The notes below the pieces were generated by a model. The model saw only the letters and a list, made by a program, of their open reading frames with translations. It searched no databases and was not told where the DNA came from. 46,247 nucleotides of DNA from Parabacteroides acidifaciens (GTDB lineage Bacteria; Bacteroidota; Bacteroidia; Bacteroidales; Tannerellaceae): NCBI RefSeq assembly GCF_003363715.1, contig NZ_QREV01000041.1, forward strand, positions 1 to 46,247, written 5' to 3'. Numbering within the stretch: position 1 is the stretch's first letter; each line of letters begins with the position of its first letter. The translations under genes and the position numbers were made by a program. This document shows positions 34,984 through 42,669 of the stretch, one piece after another.

Positions 34984-36083
34984 TCCGCTTCCTCCATCGG
35001 TTGGACTTCGCCCTGTTCGACCCTAAACAGAGCATACCCGTGATTGATCGACTGCAGGATTGCATCCAGATATTTACGGTTCGTATCCGTTATGAATATC
35101 TGCCCGAACTGATCGCCACTCACCAACTTGATGATTTGCTCCACCCGGTCGGCATCCAACTTGTCGAAGATATCGTCCAACAACAAGATCGGACATGCCT
35201 GCCCCCGGCGTGAAAGGAAAACGAACTGCGCCAGCTTGAGCGCGATCAGATACGTTTTATTCTGCCCCTGTGAACCGACACGGCGGATCAGGTAGTCGTT
35301 CAGCGTCATCTCTAACTCATCTTTATGAATGCCGGTCGAGGTATAGCCGAGGATACGGTCGCGCTCCCGGTTGGCAGCCAGCATATCCGCCAGGCTGCCG
35401 CGTTCGAGTTGGGAGATATAGCGCAAGCCGACTTGTTCGGTCGAACGGCAGATCGTCTGGTAGTATTCATTGAATATCGGGGTGAAATCATTTACCAGCA
35501 TTTGCCGCTTCTCATACACCATCCGCCCGTACATATCGAGTTGCATCTCCAGCACTTCGTACAGGGAAGCGTCCGTGCACTGGTCCTTCAGCAATGAATT
35601 TCGCTGGAGCAACGCCTTATTATATTGTATAAGCGCATGCAAATATGGCTTGTCCTGCTGCGAAATGATCACGTCGACGAAACGGCGGCGCTCCTCGCTC
35701 CCGCCCTGTATCAGTTCGGAATCGGCGGGCGACACCATCACTAACGGCAATAGCCCGATGTGTTCCGACAGCTTGTCGTATTCTTTTTTATTCCGTTTGA
35801 ACTGTTTCCGCTGCCGGCGGCGGATGGCACAGAATATCTCTTCCTCCCGTCCTTCATAATCGTAATTACCTTGTAACACACACATATCCTGACCATTATT
35901 AATAAGTTGGGAGTCGGGCGTATTGACATGGCTCTTGCAAAAAGAGAGATAATGAATGGCGTCCAGCAAATTCGTCTTTCCCATTCCGTTATTCCCGAAA
36001 AAGCAATTAATCTCGGGAGAGAAAGAAACTTCTGCCTGGAGAATATTTTTGTAATTGAGTATAGAAAGCTTTTTAAGTATCAT
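34980..36083 (-). CDS. recF: DNA replication and repair protein RecF
   Basis: 367 residues. An SMC-like ATPase that helps load RecA at gaps. Walker A is FFGNNGMGKTNLLDAIHYLS (about 30-47); the signature-like QGQNKTYLIALKLAQF and Walker B PILLLDDIFDKLD follow in the C-terminal part. The frame opens at a GTG (36089), but the ATG at 36083 gives the usual N-terminus MILKKLSILNYKN. Co-transcribed with the DUF721 gene. Confidence 0.95.
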   Translation of the reverse strand: MILKKLSILNYKNILQAEVSFSPEINCFFGNNGMGKTNLLDAIHYLSFCKSHVNTPDSQLINNGQDMCVLQGNYDYEGREEEIFCAIRRRQRKQFKRNKKEYDKLSEHIGLLPLVMVSPADSELIQGGSEERRRFVDVIISQQDKPYLHALIQYNKALLQRNSLLKDQCTDASLYEVLEMQLDMYGRMVYEKRQMLVNDFTPIFNEYYQTICRSTEQVGLRYISQLERGSLADMLAANRERDRILGYTSTGIHKDELEMTLNDYLIRRVGSQGQNKTYLIALKLAQFVFLSRRGQACPILLLDDIFDKLDADRVEQIIKLVSGDQFGQIFITDTNRKYLDAILQSINHGYALFRVEQGEVQPMEEAE

Positions 36084-36102
36084 CCGCACTATATTAGTCG
36101 CA

Positions 36103-36160
36103 CAAAATTAAAAAATATACTTCTAAGTATAGATTTTCTCAGTAAAAAAAACTACTTTTG
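36103..36160. promoter_or_regulatory. Divergent promoter region recF / TPR gene with palindrome
   Basis: Minus-strand TAATTTTG (36103-36110) suits recF; plus-strand TACTTTTG (36153-36160) suits the TPR gene. Between them lies the palindrome TATACTT-CT-AAGTATA (36116-36131). Both -33 elements are poor, so an activator site is possible. Confidence 0.55.
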
Positions 36161-36218
36161 CGACTTGAATTGCCACAGGCATAAAACAGTGATAAAATAA
36201 TAACAACTATAAAACATT

Positions 36219-36905
36219 ATGGCTACTAAGGAAAAAGACACCAACAAAGAGTTAGAGGTCGAAGAAATTGTTTCGAAATCGGAACAGTTCATTGAAAACA
36301 ATTCAAAGAAAATCATTTATGGTATCATCGCTATCGCACTCGTTGTTGGAGCGGTTTTAGGTATCAAACACGGATATTTGATCCCGCAGGAGAAGAAGGC
36401 CGCAGCAGCTATGTTCAAAGGTGAACAATACTTTGCAAGAGATTCTTTCAACCTGGCACTTAACGGTAATGGTGCAGACTATGAAGGATTCGAAGCCATC
36501 ATCGACCAGTATGGCAGCACATCTGCCGCAAATCTGGCAAAAGCTTACGCAGGTATTTGCTACTTCAAGATGGGCAACAACGAAAAAGCGCTGGATATGC
36601 TGAAATCTTTCAGCGGTGGCGACAAGATGATCTCTCCGGCTGTAACCGGCCTGATCGGCGACTGCTACGTCAATATGGGCAACATCAAGGAAGGTATCAG
36701 CTATTTCGAAAAAGCAGCTAAACAGGCCGACAATGAAGTAGTCAGCCCGGCATACTTGAAGAAAGCCGGTATCGCTTACGAGAACCTGAAACAGTATGGA
36801 GATGCTGTCAAGGCTTATACAGCAATCAAAGAGAAGTATTACAATTCAATGGAAGCAAGCGACATCGATAAATATATCACACGCGCATCTGCTTTGAATA
36901 AATAA
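36219..36905 (+). CDS. Membrane-anchored TPR protein (YfgM-like)
   Basis: 228 residues. A charged cytoplasmic start is followed by one membrane helix (KIIYGIIAIALVVGAVLGI, about 34-52) and then TPR-like helical pairs (AKAYAGICYFKMGNNEKALDML, YVNMGNIKEGISYFEKAAK, AGIAYENLKQYGDAVKAY) in the periplasm. The layout matches YfgM/ancillary SecYEG proteins, which assist secreted-protein folding; the exact role is inferred. Followed by a terminator. Confidence 0.85.
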   Translation: MATKEKDTNKELEVEEIVSKSEQFIENNSKKIIYGIIAIALVVGAVLGIKHGYLIPQEKKAAAAMFKGEQYFARDSFNLALNGNGADYEGFEAIIDQYGSTSAANLAKAYAGICYFKMGNNEKALDMLKSFSGGDKMISPAVTGLIGDCYVNMGNIKEGISYFEKAAKQADNEVVSPAYLKKAGIAYENLKQYGDAVKAYTAIKEKYYNSMEASDIDKYITRASALNK

Positions 36906-36936
36906 AATCATCTGCTTACACAGTATTTATAATCAT

Positions 36937-36976
36937 AAAAGAGGATGCCTTGTTCTGACGAGACATCCTTTTCTTT
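36937..36976 (+). terminator. Intrinsic terminator after the TPR gene
   Basis: AGGATG-x-CTTGT pairs with ACGAG-x-CATCCT around TCTG (one internal mismatch), followed by TTTTCTTTT. It lies just upstream of ribH, so ribH may depend on read-through or on a promoter not seen here. Confidence 0.75.
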
Positions 36977-36989
36977 TAATAATAAGAAT

Positions 36990-37472
36990 ATGGCAACAGC
37001 TTATCAAAATTTATCGGAGTACGACTTCAATAGTGTTCCCGACGGTTCAGACATGACCATCGGTATTGTCGTAGCGGAATGGAACAAGCACATCACCGAA
37101 AAACTACTGGAAGGTGCCTGCAACACACTGGAAAAGCATGGCGTAAAAGCAGAAAACATATACGTGAAACGAGTACCGGGCAGTTTCGAACTGACTTTCG
37201 GTGCAAAAAGACTGGCTGAAACAAAAGAATTGGATGCCGTTATCGTTTTAGGATGCGTTGTAAAAGGTGATACTCCCCATTTTGACTATGTATGCTCCGG
37301 CGTTACACAAGGCATTACGGAACTCAACCTGATGTATGATATCCCGTTCATATTCGGTTTATTAACAACAGACAACATGCAGCAGTCCGAAGACCGCGCA
37401 GGCGGCAAGTACGGAAACAAGGGCGATGAAGCCGCAGTTACCGCACTTAAAATGGTAAATTTTTCAGCCTAA
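36990..37472 (+). CDS. ribH: 6,7-dimethyl-8-ribityllumazine synthase
   Basis: 160 residues, the normal size for the penultimate enzyme of riboflavin synthesis. Signatures: [64 protein letters not shown] (catalytic His region) and [18 protein letters not shown]. An upstream in-frame ATG at 36945 lies within the terminator hairpin, so the ATG at 36990 is used. No flavin riboswitch is seen. Confidence 0.95.
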   Translation: MATAYQNLSEYDFNSVPDGSDMTIGIVVAEWNKHITEKLLEGACNTLEKHGVKAENIYVKRVPGSFELTFGAKRLAETKELDAVIVLGCVVKGDTPHFDYVCSGVTQGITELNLMYDIPFIFGLLTTDNMQQSEDRAGGKYGNKGDEAAVTALKMVNFSA

Positions 37473-37476
37473 ACAC

Positions 37477-37506
37477 TTGCAGGTTTCAAAAATAATCGTA
37501 CCTTTG
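37477..37506 (+). promoter_or_regulatory. Promoter of the tRNA-Tyr / tRNA-Gly unit
   Basis: CTTG (to 37479), 19 bases, then TACCTTTG (37499-37506), 22 bases before tRNA-Tyr. Confidence 0.8.
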
Positions 37507-37527
37507 CACTGCAATTGAAAATAACGG

Positions 37528-37610
37528 GGGCAGTTACCAGAGTGGCCAAATGGGGCTGACTGTAACTCAGCTGTCTTTCGACTTCGGTGGTTCGAATCCA
37601 TCACTGCCCA
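37528..37610 (+). tRNA. tRNA-Tyr (anticodon GTA)
   Basis: 83 bases with a long variable arm (class II). The acceptor GGGCAGT pairs with ACTGCCC, the anticodon loop is CTGTAAC (GTA), and the T loop is TTCGAAT. Discriminator A. CCA is not encoded. Confidence 0.95.
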
Positions 37611-37628
37611 CCCTTTTTAATTGAACAT

Positions 37629-37701
37629 GCGGAAGTAGCTCAGTCGATAGAGCATTAGCCTTCCAAGCTGAGGGTCGCGGGTTTGAGCCCCGTCTTCCGC
37701 T
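37629..37701 (+). tRNA. tRNA-Gly (anticodon TCC)
   Basis: 73 bases. The acceptor GCGGAAG pairs with CTTCCGC, the anticodon loop CTTCCAA reads TCC, and the T arm has GGGTTTGAGCCCC. Discriminator T. It lies 18 bases after tRNA-Tyr, in one transcript. Confidence 0.95.
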
Positions 37702-37703
37702 CT

Positions 37704-37740
37704 CAAGAAGAGGAAAATCTTTTAGGTTTTCCTCTTTTTT
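37704..37740 (+). terminator. Intrinsic terminator after the tRNA pair
   Basis: AAGAGGAAAA pairs with TTTTCCTCTT around a nine-base loop and is followed by a run of T. Confidence 0.9.
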
Positions 37741-37817
37741 TATATGCTTTCCTCCTGTTTATGTACAAAATAATACTATCTTAGCTCTGTGTTTACAAAC
37801 CATAAAAATAAAGGCAT

Positions 37818-38147
37818 ATGAATAGGATGAAATGGGCGTATATGTTATTAGTCGCATTGCTGTTGACAGGCTGCGGAACACTTATGCAGCCTTACCAGAT
37901 GGACGGCAAGATGAAAGATATCGAGTTAGGAATGACCAAGAAGAAAGTAATCTCTGTGTTAGGAAAAGATTTTGAGTCTGCCGGTGCCCGCATGACACCT
38001 GAAGGGGCGATTGAAAGTATCAGCTATAAGACAGCCTCCATGATGGAGGATACGGAAGGATATTATATCCTGAGTTTTAAGGACGGAAGGTTAGTTGAAT
38101 GGTTTAAGGAAAAATACCCGGCCCGCAACTACAACCACTCCCATTAA
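37818..38147 (+). CDS. Small lipoprotein, BamE/SmpA-like fold
   Basis: 109 residues with a lipoprotein signal (LLVALLLTGC, Cys about 19). The mature part (GKMKDIELGMTKKKVISVLGKDFESAG ... YYILSFKDGRLVEWF) follows the SmpA/OmlA pattern: a 'GMTkkeV...LG' helix, then a strand pair ending 'F.dGrL..W'. Such proteins attach to the outer membrane; BamE assists beta-barrel assembly, but many relatives have other roles. Single gene; it ends against the converging 67-residue gene (4-base overlap). Confidence 0.75.
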   Translation: MNRMKWAYMLLVALLLTGCGTLMQPYQMDGKMKDIELGMTKKKVISVLGKDFESAGARMTPEGAIESISYKTASMMEDTEGYYILSFKDGRLVEWFKEKYPARNYNHSH

Positions 38148-38347
38148 TTAAGACAAACAGTCAAAAACAAATAAGGCAGACGCCTCTGGGCATCTGCCTT
38201 ATCTCTTTTACGGTTATAAACCTTTCTCGATACATGCACCCGGTTAAAGCTGACCGGATGGCCGTGATTCTCAATCTCCGCTTCCCTACTTCCTTTTCGG
38301 TTCGCCTTGATGTAATCCATAAACGAATCTTTCTTCTTTGTCTTCAT
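38144..38347 (-). CDS. Conserved small basic protein (67 residues), unknown function
   Basis: Basic peptide starting MKTKKKDSFMDYIKANRK, with SFNRVHVSRKVYNRKRDK in the middle. No known domain. I think it real because a clean -7 box lies 20 bases upstream of the ATG and similar short proteins are, to my memory, common in Bacteroidales. Its last 20 or so codons coincide with an intrinsic terminator hairpin, so the true C-terminus in relatives may be shorter. Confidence 0.65.
   Translation of the reverse strand: MKTKKKDSFMDYIKANRKGSREAEIENHGHPVSFNRVHVSRKVYNRKRDKADAQRRLPYLFLTVCLN
38163..38202 (-). terminator. Terminator overlapping the 3' end of the 67-residue gene
   Basis: On the minus strand AAGGCAGATGCC pairs with GGCGTCTGCCTT around CAGA, followed by ATTTGTTTTT. 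The hairpin lies within the coding frame's last codons. Confidence 0.8.
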
Positions 38348-38367
38348 ACTGAATATATTTAACGGGA

Positions 38368-38375
38368 CAAAGATA
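38368..38375 (-). promoter_or_regulatory. -7 box of the 67-residue gene
   Basis: TATCTTTG on the minus strand, 20 bases before the ATG at 38347. Confidence 0.65.
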
Positions 38376-38404
38376 CTAATAATATTTGAAATACTGACCG
38401 GACT

Positions 38405-38713
38405 TTACTTTTCCGGATAGGTCCGCTTTGGATTCTTGGGGAACCAGCCTTTGAGGACGCGTTCTTCCTGTTCGAACACCTCCTTTATTGTCCAGAAGGA
38501 AGAGAATGCGAAAACGCCGCAAATGGCCGAAAAGAAAACGCTTTCGATCAGCAAAGAGGCGATTGTTCCGACAATACCCAATAGGAGAAAAATCCACCAG
38601 CATTTCGTACCCCAGTAATATTCCGCTTTCACTACGACCGGATGAAAAAGCCCGATAATCAAGAAGGTTGCGATACCTATCAATAATCCATTAAAGTTAA
38701 TTAAGTCCATCAT
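38405..38713 (-). CDS. DUF4491-family membrane protein
   Basis: 102 residues with three hydrophobic helices (LLIGIATFLIIGLFHPVVVKAEYYWG, CWWIFLLLGIVGTIASLLI, FFSAICGVFAFSSFWTI) and a conserved end VLKGWFPKNPKR. The family is restricted mostly to Bacteroidetes and Firmicutes and has no known function. Confidence 0.85.
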   Translation of the reverse strand: MMDLINFNGLLIGIATFLIIGLFHPVVVKAEYYWGTKCWWIFLLLGIVGTIASLLIESVFFSAICGVFAFSSFWTIKEVFEQEERVLKGWFPKNPKRTYPEK

Positions 38714-38762
38714 ATTCGTTTACTGTTTAGAGGAGGGTGCCTGTTTGCACATCCTTTTTAGA

Positions 38763-38770
38763 CAAAGATA
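38763..38770 (-). promoter_or_regulatory. -7 box upstream of the DUF4491 gene
   Basis: TATCTTTG on the minus strand, about 50 bases before the ATG at 38713. Confidence 0.6.
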
Positions 38771-38837
38771 CAAGAAAATAATATCTCCCACGATCAATTA
38801 TATCTATCCATTTATCGATAATTATATAAAAGATAAC

Positions 38838-38875
38838 AAAAAAAGAGGCATCCCGGTTGCGGAATACCTCTTCTC
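38838..38875 (-). terminator. Intrinsic terminator after secG
   Basis: On the minus strand AGAGGTATTCCG pairs with CGGGATGCCTCT (two G-U pairs) around a three-base loop, followed by a long T run. Confidence 0.9.
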
Positions 38876-38898
38876 TATATCAGAAAATTCGTTTCTAA

Positions 38899-39264
38899 TT
38901 AATTAGCCGGAGTATCTTCAGAAGGAACAGGGGCTGTAGCAGGCTGCTGAGCCGTACCGAAGTCAGGAGCTACCGTATTCGGATCGATCGTTACAGCGTT
39001 GTTTATCTGTTCTTTGATTTCAGACTGGGTAGTGTGCTGAGCTCTTGGAATGAAAGCAGTAATCACAATACTTAAAACAACAACGGTACCGGCAAGGCTC
39101 CATGTTGCTTTTTCAAGAAAGTCCGTGGTTTTGCGTACCCCCATAATTTGGTTAGAAGAAGAGAATCCTGAAGCCAGACCTCCGCCTTTTGAGTTCTGTA
39201 TCAATACAATCAAGATCAATAGTATAGATGCGATCAGGATTAAGATAGAAATAAATACGTACAT
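38899..39264 (-). CDS. secG: Preprotein translocase subunit SecG
   Basis: 121 residues with two membrane helices: ISILILIASILLILIVLIQ and WSLAGTVVVLSIVITAFI. The family motif NSKGGGLASGF lies between them. The C-terminal tail, rich in Thr, Pro and Ala, is longer than in enterobacteria, as is common in Bacteroidetes. SecG assists SecYE-SecA export. Last gene of a four-gene unit with the TPR, LptE and sigma-54 genes. Confidence 0.95.
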   Translation of the reverse strand: MYVFISILILIASILLILIVLIQNSKGGGLASGFSSSNQIMGVRKTTDFLEKATWSLAGTVVVLSIVITAFIPRAQHTTQSEIKEQINNAVTIDPNTVAPDFGTAQQPATAPVPSEDTPAN

Positions 39265-39271
39265 CTTTGTT

Positions 39272-40030
39272 TTATTTTTTAGTGTTAATAATCAACTTTT
39301 CAAGAAATCTGATTTGGTCTGCAAAGTAAACATTTTTTTCTGGATATTTCAAGTTTAAGTTTTTAATTATTTGCAATGCCTTCTCATATCGCTTCTGTTT
39401 TATGTAAATATGGGCCAAAGTCTCGGTAAAATAGGAGTCGTCCAGCGATTTATGCTGTCCTTCTTCCAGCTCGGCCAGATTTTCGGGAGTGCTTGCTTCC
39501 GGAGCTTCCGCATCCAGATTCAGACCACTTCCGGGCGGGCGCTGTTCCTCGTTGCGGATAAAAGAGTCGATCAGGTCGTGATGCTGCAAACGGACCTCTT
39601 CTTTTTCCTCGGGCTGTTCGTTTTCTTTTGTCAGCGACCAATAGATATAATCGGACGAAACGGACGGCTGGAACAAGAGTGAAGCATCCGCCTTCGGTTC
39701 CTCCTCTTCTCGGTTGGACAGGAAAGCGTCGATCAGGGAAAAAGCATCTTCCTGTGACGGTGTTTTCTCTTCTACCGGCTTGGATTGCAGACCGTAGCGC
39801 TCTCCTTCTATCAAGGTGAAGAGTTTCCTGCGGTCAGGAATAAATATCGCCATTTTTTTGAGTTCAGTGCTGAAACGTATATCGCTCAGAACAGCCAGAT
39901 TCTTCAGGTAAAGCATCCGGGCTATCTGAAAATAGGGAAACTCGTCCACGATCTGCTTCAACTGGGGAAGCGTTTCCTCAGTCAGCAGCGTGGGATTTCC
40001 CATCAATTGATATAAATCAGCCGCTTTCAT
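39272..40030 (-). CDS. TPR-containing protein, unknown role
   Basis: 252 residues. The N-terminal helical region (LTEETLPQLKQIVDEFPYFQIARMLYLKNL) is followed by a low-complexity acidic middle and a C-terminal TPR motif (YFTETLAHIYIKQKRYEKALQIIKNLNLKYPEKN). No signal peptide. It sits between the LptE-like gene (gap of 2 bases) and secG (gap of 7), so it is likely tied to envelope biogenesis; the partner is unknown. Confidence 0.8.
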   Translation of the reverse strand: MKAADLYQLMGNPTLLTEETLPQLKQIVDEFPYFQIARMLYLKNLAVLSDIRFSTELKKMAIFIPDRRKLFTLIEGERYGLQSKPVEEKTPSQEDAFSLIDAFLSNREEEEPKADASLLFQPSVSSDYIYWSLTKENEQPEEKEEVRLQHHDLIDSFIRNEEQRPPGSGLNLDAEAPEASTPENLAELEEGQHKSLDDSYFTETLAHIYIKQKRYEKALQIIKNLNLKYPEKNVYFADQIRFLEKLIINTKK

Positions 40031-40032
40031 CC

Positions 40033-40545
40033 TTACCAGTTAGCAACGGTTGCATTATAAATCTGGTCGACCAACTCATCCGTAATCTCTTCCGACAGCT
40101 GGTCCTGTACCTGCTGTAACATCTGAGTCGCATCGAACTCACGATAAGCCGAGAAACTCTGCTCGAAATCTTCTTCCGGGTTCACCCGGTTGGAATAGCG
40201 AACACGCACCGTAATCGTCAACTTGGTCTGTGACGCATAGGCATCTTCCTTGACTGCCATAGGAGTCAGGTCGTAGCCGGTGATCTCACCTTCCAGATCG
40301 AGGTCGCCATTGCTGTTGACCAGTTGCAGGCGGGTCTGGCGGATATAAATATCCTTCAGGGCTTCCGTGAACTTCTGCGAAAGGGGCGGATAGACCAGCG
40401 GGGCCTGGTTGGGGAAATCCTTGATGGTGATCGTCTTGACCTTCGTATAGTCGATAGAGGCACCATTAAACTTATAGGAGATCGAACAAGCCGTCACAAT
40501 CAGCCCGATCAGGCAGAAAAGCCATATCTTATTATTCTTCAACAT
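40033..40545 (-). CDS. LptE-family outer membrane lipoprotein
   Basis: 170 residues with a lipoprotein signal (LIGLIVTAC, Cys about 20) and the opening SISYKFNGASIDYTKVKTITIKDFPNQA that marks the Bacteroidetes LptE family. LptE plugs LptD, the lipopolysaccharide export pore. The C-terminal helix (LSEEITDELVDQIYNATVANW) is also typical. Translated just after the sigma-54 activator (gap of 3). Confidence 0.88.
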   Translation of the reverse strand: MLKNNKIWLFCLIGLIVTACSISYKFNGASIDYTKVKTITIKDFPNQAPLVYPPLSQKFTEALKDIYIRQTRLQLVNSNGDLDLEGEITGYDLTPMAVKEDAYASQTKLTITVRVRYSNRVNPEEDFEQSFSAYREFDATQMLQQVQDQLSEEITDELVDQIYNATVANW

Positions 40546-40548
40546 CTT

Positions 40549-41745
40549 TTATTCCAGATTATATTCTTTAATTTTTCTGTACAGGGTACGCTCCGATATC
40601 TTCAGGTCCGCAGCGGCATTCTTACGGCGCCCGTTATGTTTCTCGAGCGCTTTGCGGATCATCTCTCTCTCGACCTCTTCCAACGACAACGTCTCTTCCT
40701 CTTCCACCGCTTCGGCTTCCTGGATGGTGGGAACGGGATGAACCGGATGTGCGGAATGAATCGGATGCGGATACGTCACCGGTTCTTCGGGAACATCGAT
40801 CGGCATCTTGCCTCCCATAATATCGTGCACTAACTTTTTCAGGTCGTTGACATCTTTCTTCATATCGAACAATACCTGATACAGGATTTCCCGTTCACTG
40901 TTAAATATCTTCTGATCCGGATCTTGCTTGACCAGGACCGGATATTTCTCCATATTCAGATCCGGCAGATATAGGCGGAGCGTGGGAGCTGTGATATCCC
41001 GGTTCTCCTCGATCACGGAAATACGTTCGGTGATATTCTTCAATTCCCTGACGTTGCCCGGCCAGCGGTACGACAGCATCAACTGGCGCGCTTCCTCATC
41101 CAGGCGGATCGGCGGCATGCGGTATTTCTCCGCACAATCACCGGCAAACTTACGGAACAGCAAGATTATATCTTCCCCCCGCTCGCGCAAAGGAGGAACC
41201 TGGATAGGTACCGTACTCAAACGATAGAACAAGTCCTCGCGGAACTTGCCTTCCGCAACGGCCTGCGTCAGGTTCACATTGGTAGCCGCTACGATACGGA
41301 CATTTGTTTTCTGTACTTTGGAAGAACCGACACGAATGAACTCGCCCGTTTCCAACACACGCAGCAGTCGTGCCTGCGTCGGAGTCGGCAACTCCCCTAC
41401 CTCATCCAGGAAAATAGTTCCGCCGTCCGCCACCTCGAAATAGCCTTTACGGTCGGACAAAGCCCCTGTAAAAGAACCCTTTTCATGCCCGAACAATTCG
41501 GAATCGATCGTTCCTTCAGGGATGGCGCCACAGTTCACGGCTATATATTGCCCATGCTTACGCGGGCTGTTCTGATGTATTATCTGAGGAAAAGTTTCTT
41601 TACCGACACCGCTCTCTCCGGTAATCAGCACAGACAAATCCGTCGGAGCGACTTGTAAGGCAACATCGATAGCACGGTTCAACGCGGCATTATTGCCGAT
41701 AATCCCAAAACGCTGCTTTATCTGTTGCACGTCAACCTTAATCAT
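40549..41745 (-). CDS. Sigma-54 interaction domain transcriptional regulator
   Basis: 398 residues. The AAA+ domain starts almost at once: Walker A GESGVGKE (about 43-50), the sigma-54 contact loop GSFTGA (90-95; the usual form is GAFTGA), Walker B FLDEVGE (112-118) and RLSTVPIQVPPLRER. The C-terminal Fis-type helix-turn-helix is NAAADLKISERTLYRKIKEY. It has no receiver or sensor domain, so control is probably by expression or a partner. Placed first in an envelope operon. Confidence 0.92.
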   Translation of the reverse strand: MIKVDVQQIKQRFGIIGNNAALNRAIDVALQVAPTDLSVLITGESGVGKETFPQIIHQNSPRKHGQYIAVNCGAIPEGTIDSELFGHEKGSFTGALSDRKGYFEVADGGTIFLDEVGELPTPTQARLLRVLETGEFIRVGSSKVQKTNVRIVAATNVNLTQAVAEGKFREDLFYRLSTVPIQVPPLRERGEDIILLFRKFAGDCAEKYRMPPIRLDEEARQLMLSYRWPGNVRELKNITERISVIEENRDITAPTLRLYLPDLNMEKYPVLVKQDPDQKIFNSEREILYQVLFDMKKDVNDLKKLVHDIMGGKMPIDVPEEPVTYPHPIHSAHPVHPVPTIQEAEAVEEEETLSLEEVEREMIRKALEKHNGRRKNAAADLKISERTLYRKIKEYNLE

Positions 41746-41779
41746 ATCTTCTATCTGTAATTATTTCAGTTTAACCTGC

Positions 41780-41787
41780 CAAAATTA
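41780..41787 (-). promoter_or_regulatory. -7 box of the sigma-54 activator-LptE-TPR-secG unit
   Basis: TAATTTTG on the minus strand, about 35 bases before the ATG; weak -33 element. Confidence 0.5.
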
Positions 41788-41838
41788 CAAATCTTAATCC
41801 AATTTACCGAATCTGCAGGTGGTTTCTGTGCCGCTTTG

Positions 41839-42666
41839 TTATTTTTTAGCACCGTATGTCCGCTGATACAGGAATTCGGCCAGGTCTTTATCATCGGCGA
41901 TCGCCCCGATTTCTTCCGGAGTGACAGGCTCGCCGATATAGACGTCGACCGTACGTCCGCGTTTGTTAAACGCTTCGGTCGGTATCCGCAACGTACGGAT
42001 ACGCCAGTCGATACGCCCCAGCCAATAGAAAAAGCGGGAATTCAGAAAATCGAAATAGACAGGATAGACAGGCACTTTGGATTTCCGGATCAGGCGGATC
42101 ACACTGTGCGTCCAGGGCAAATCCTGTATCCTCTTTGTTTTCTTATTATACATCGAGATACCGCCCGCCGGGAAAAAGCCCATCGGATGGCCCTCTTTCA
42201 GTTGTTGCAGGGAGAGGCGGACTCCGTTTATATTTTTGGGATTGGCCCCTTGCTTGTTGGAATCGGGAGTGACAGAGACGAAATTGTCTTCCATCGCGCC
42301 GATCTTTGTCAACACTCCGTTGACCATCACTTTAAAATCCGGACGCCGCGAAGCAAATATATCGATCAGCATAATGCCGTCTATCGACCCGATCGGATGG
42401 TTGGAGACAGTTGCAAACGCACCTTCCGGCAAGTGGTCCAACACTTCGGCATTGTGCAACCTGTATTGAATATCAATCAACGGATCATTCAGCAAAGCCG
42501 TTGTAAAAGCAGCCCCCCGCAGGTGGCAGTTGTTAGCATGTACCCGGTTTACCTTTTCGATGTTAAACCATTTGATCAGCGCATTTCCGAGAAATGCACC
42601 GAAACGACTTTTAAAGAACGGGGCGACCTGCTGTAAATCATGGATGTCTACTACGCTCTCTTTCAT
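41839..42666 (-). CDS. PlsC-like phospholipid acyltransferase
   Basis: 275 residues. The acyltransferase site is ATVSNHPIGSIDGIMLIDI (His and Asp of block I, with the NHP-type spacing seen in hemolysin-like members); later blocks are MGFFPAGGIS and VYPVYFDFLNS. It acylates a lysophospholipid or glycerol-phosphate at the inner membrane. Last of a four-gene operon with lipid-headgroup enzymes (gap of 3 to the previous gene). Confidence 0.85.
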   Translation of the reverse strand: MKESVVDIHDLQQVAPFFKSRFGAFLGNALIKWFNIEKVNRVHANNCHLRGAAFTTALLNDPLIDIQYRLHNAEVLDHLPEGAFATVSNHPIGSIDGIMLIDIFASRRPDFKVMVNGVLTKIGAMEDNFVSVTPDSNKQGANPKNINGVRLSLQQLKEGHPMGFFPAGGISMYNKKTKRIQDLPWTHSVIRLIRKSKVPVYPVYFDFLNSRFFYWLGRIDWRIRTLRIPTEAFNKRGRTVDVYIGEPVTPEEIGAIADDKDLAEFLYQRTYGAKK

Positions 42667-42669
42667 AAG

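Noticed and set aside
36945-36989. Upstream in-frame ATG for ribH
   Set aside because: It lies in the terminator hairpin of the previous gene, and the extra residues are not family-like.
41836-42636. A 266-codon open frame antisense to the acyltransferase gene
   Set aside because: Shadow of the real gene, which has intact acyltransferase motifs and operon spacing.
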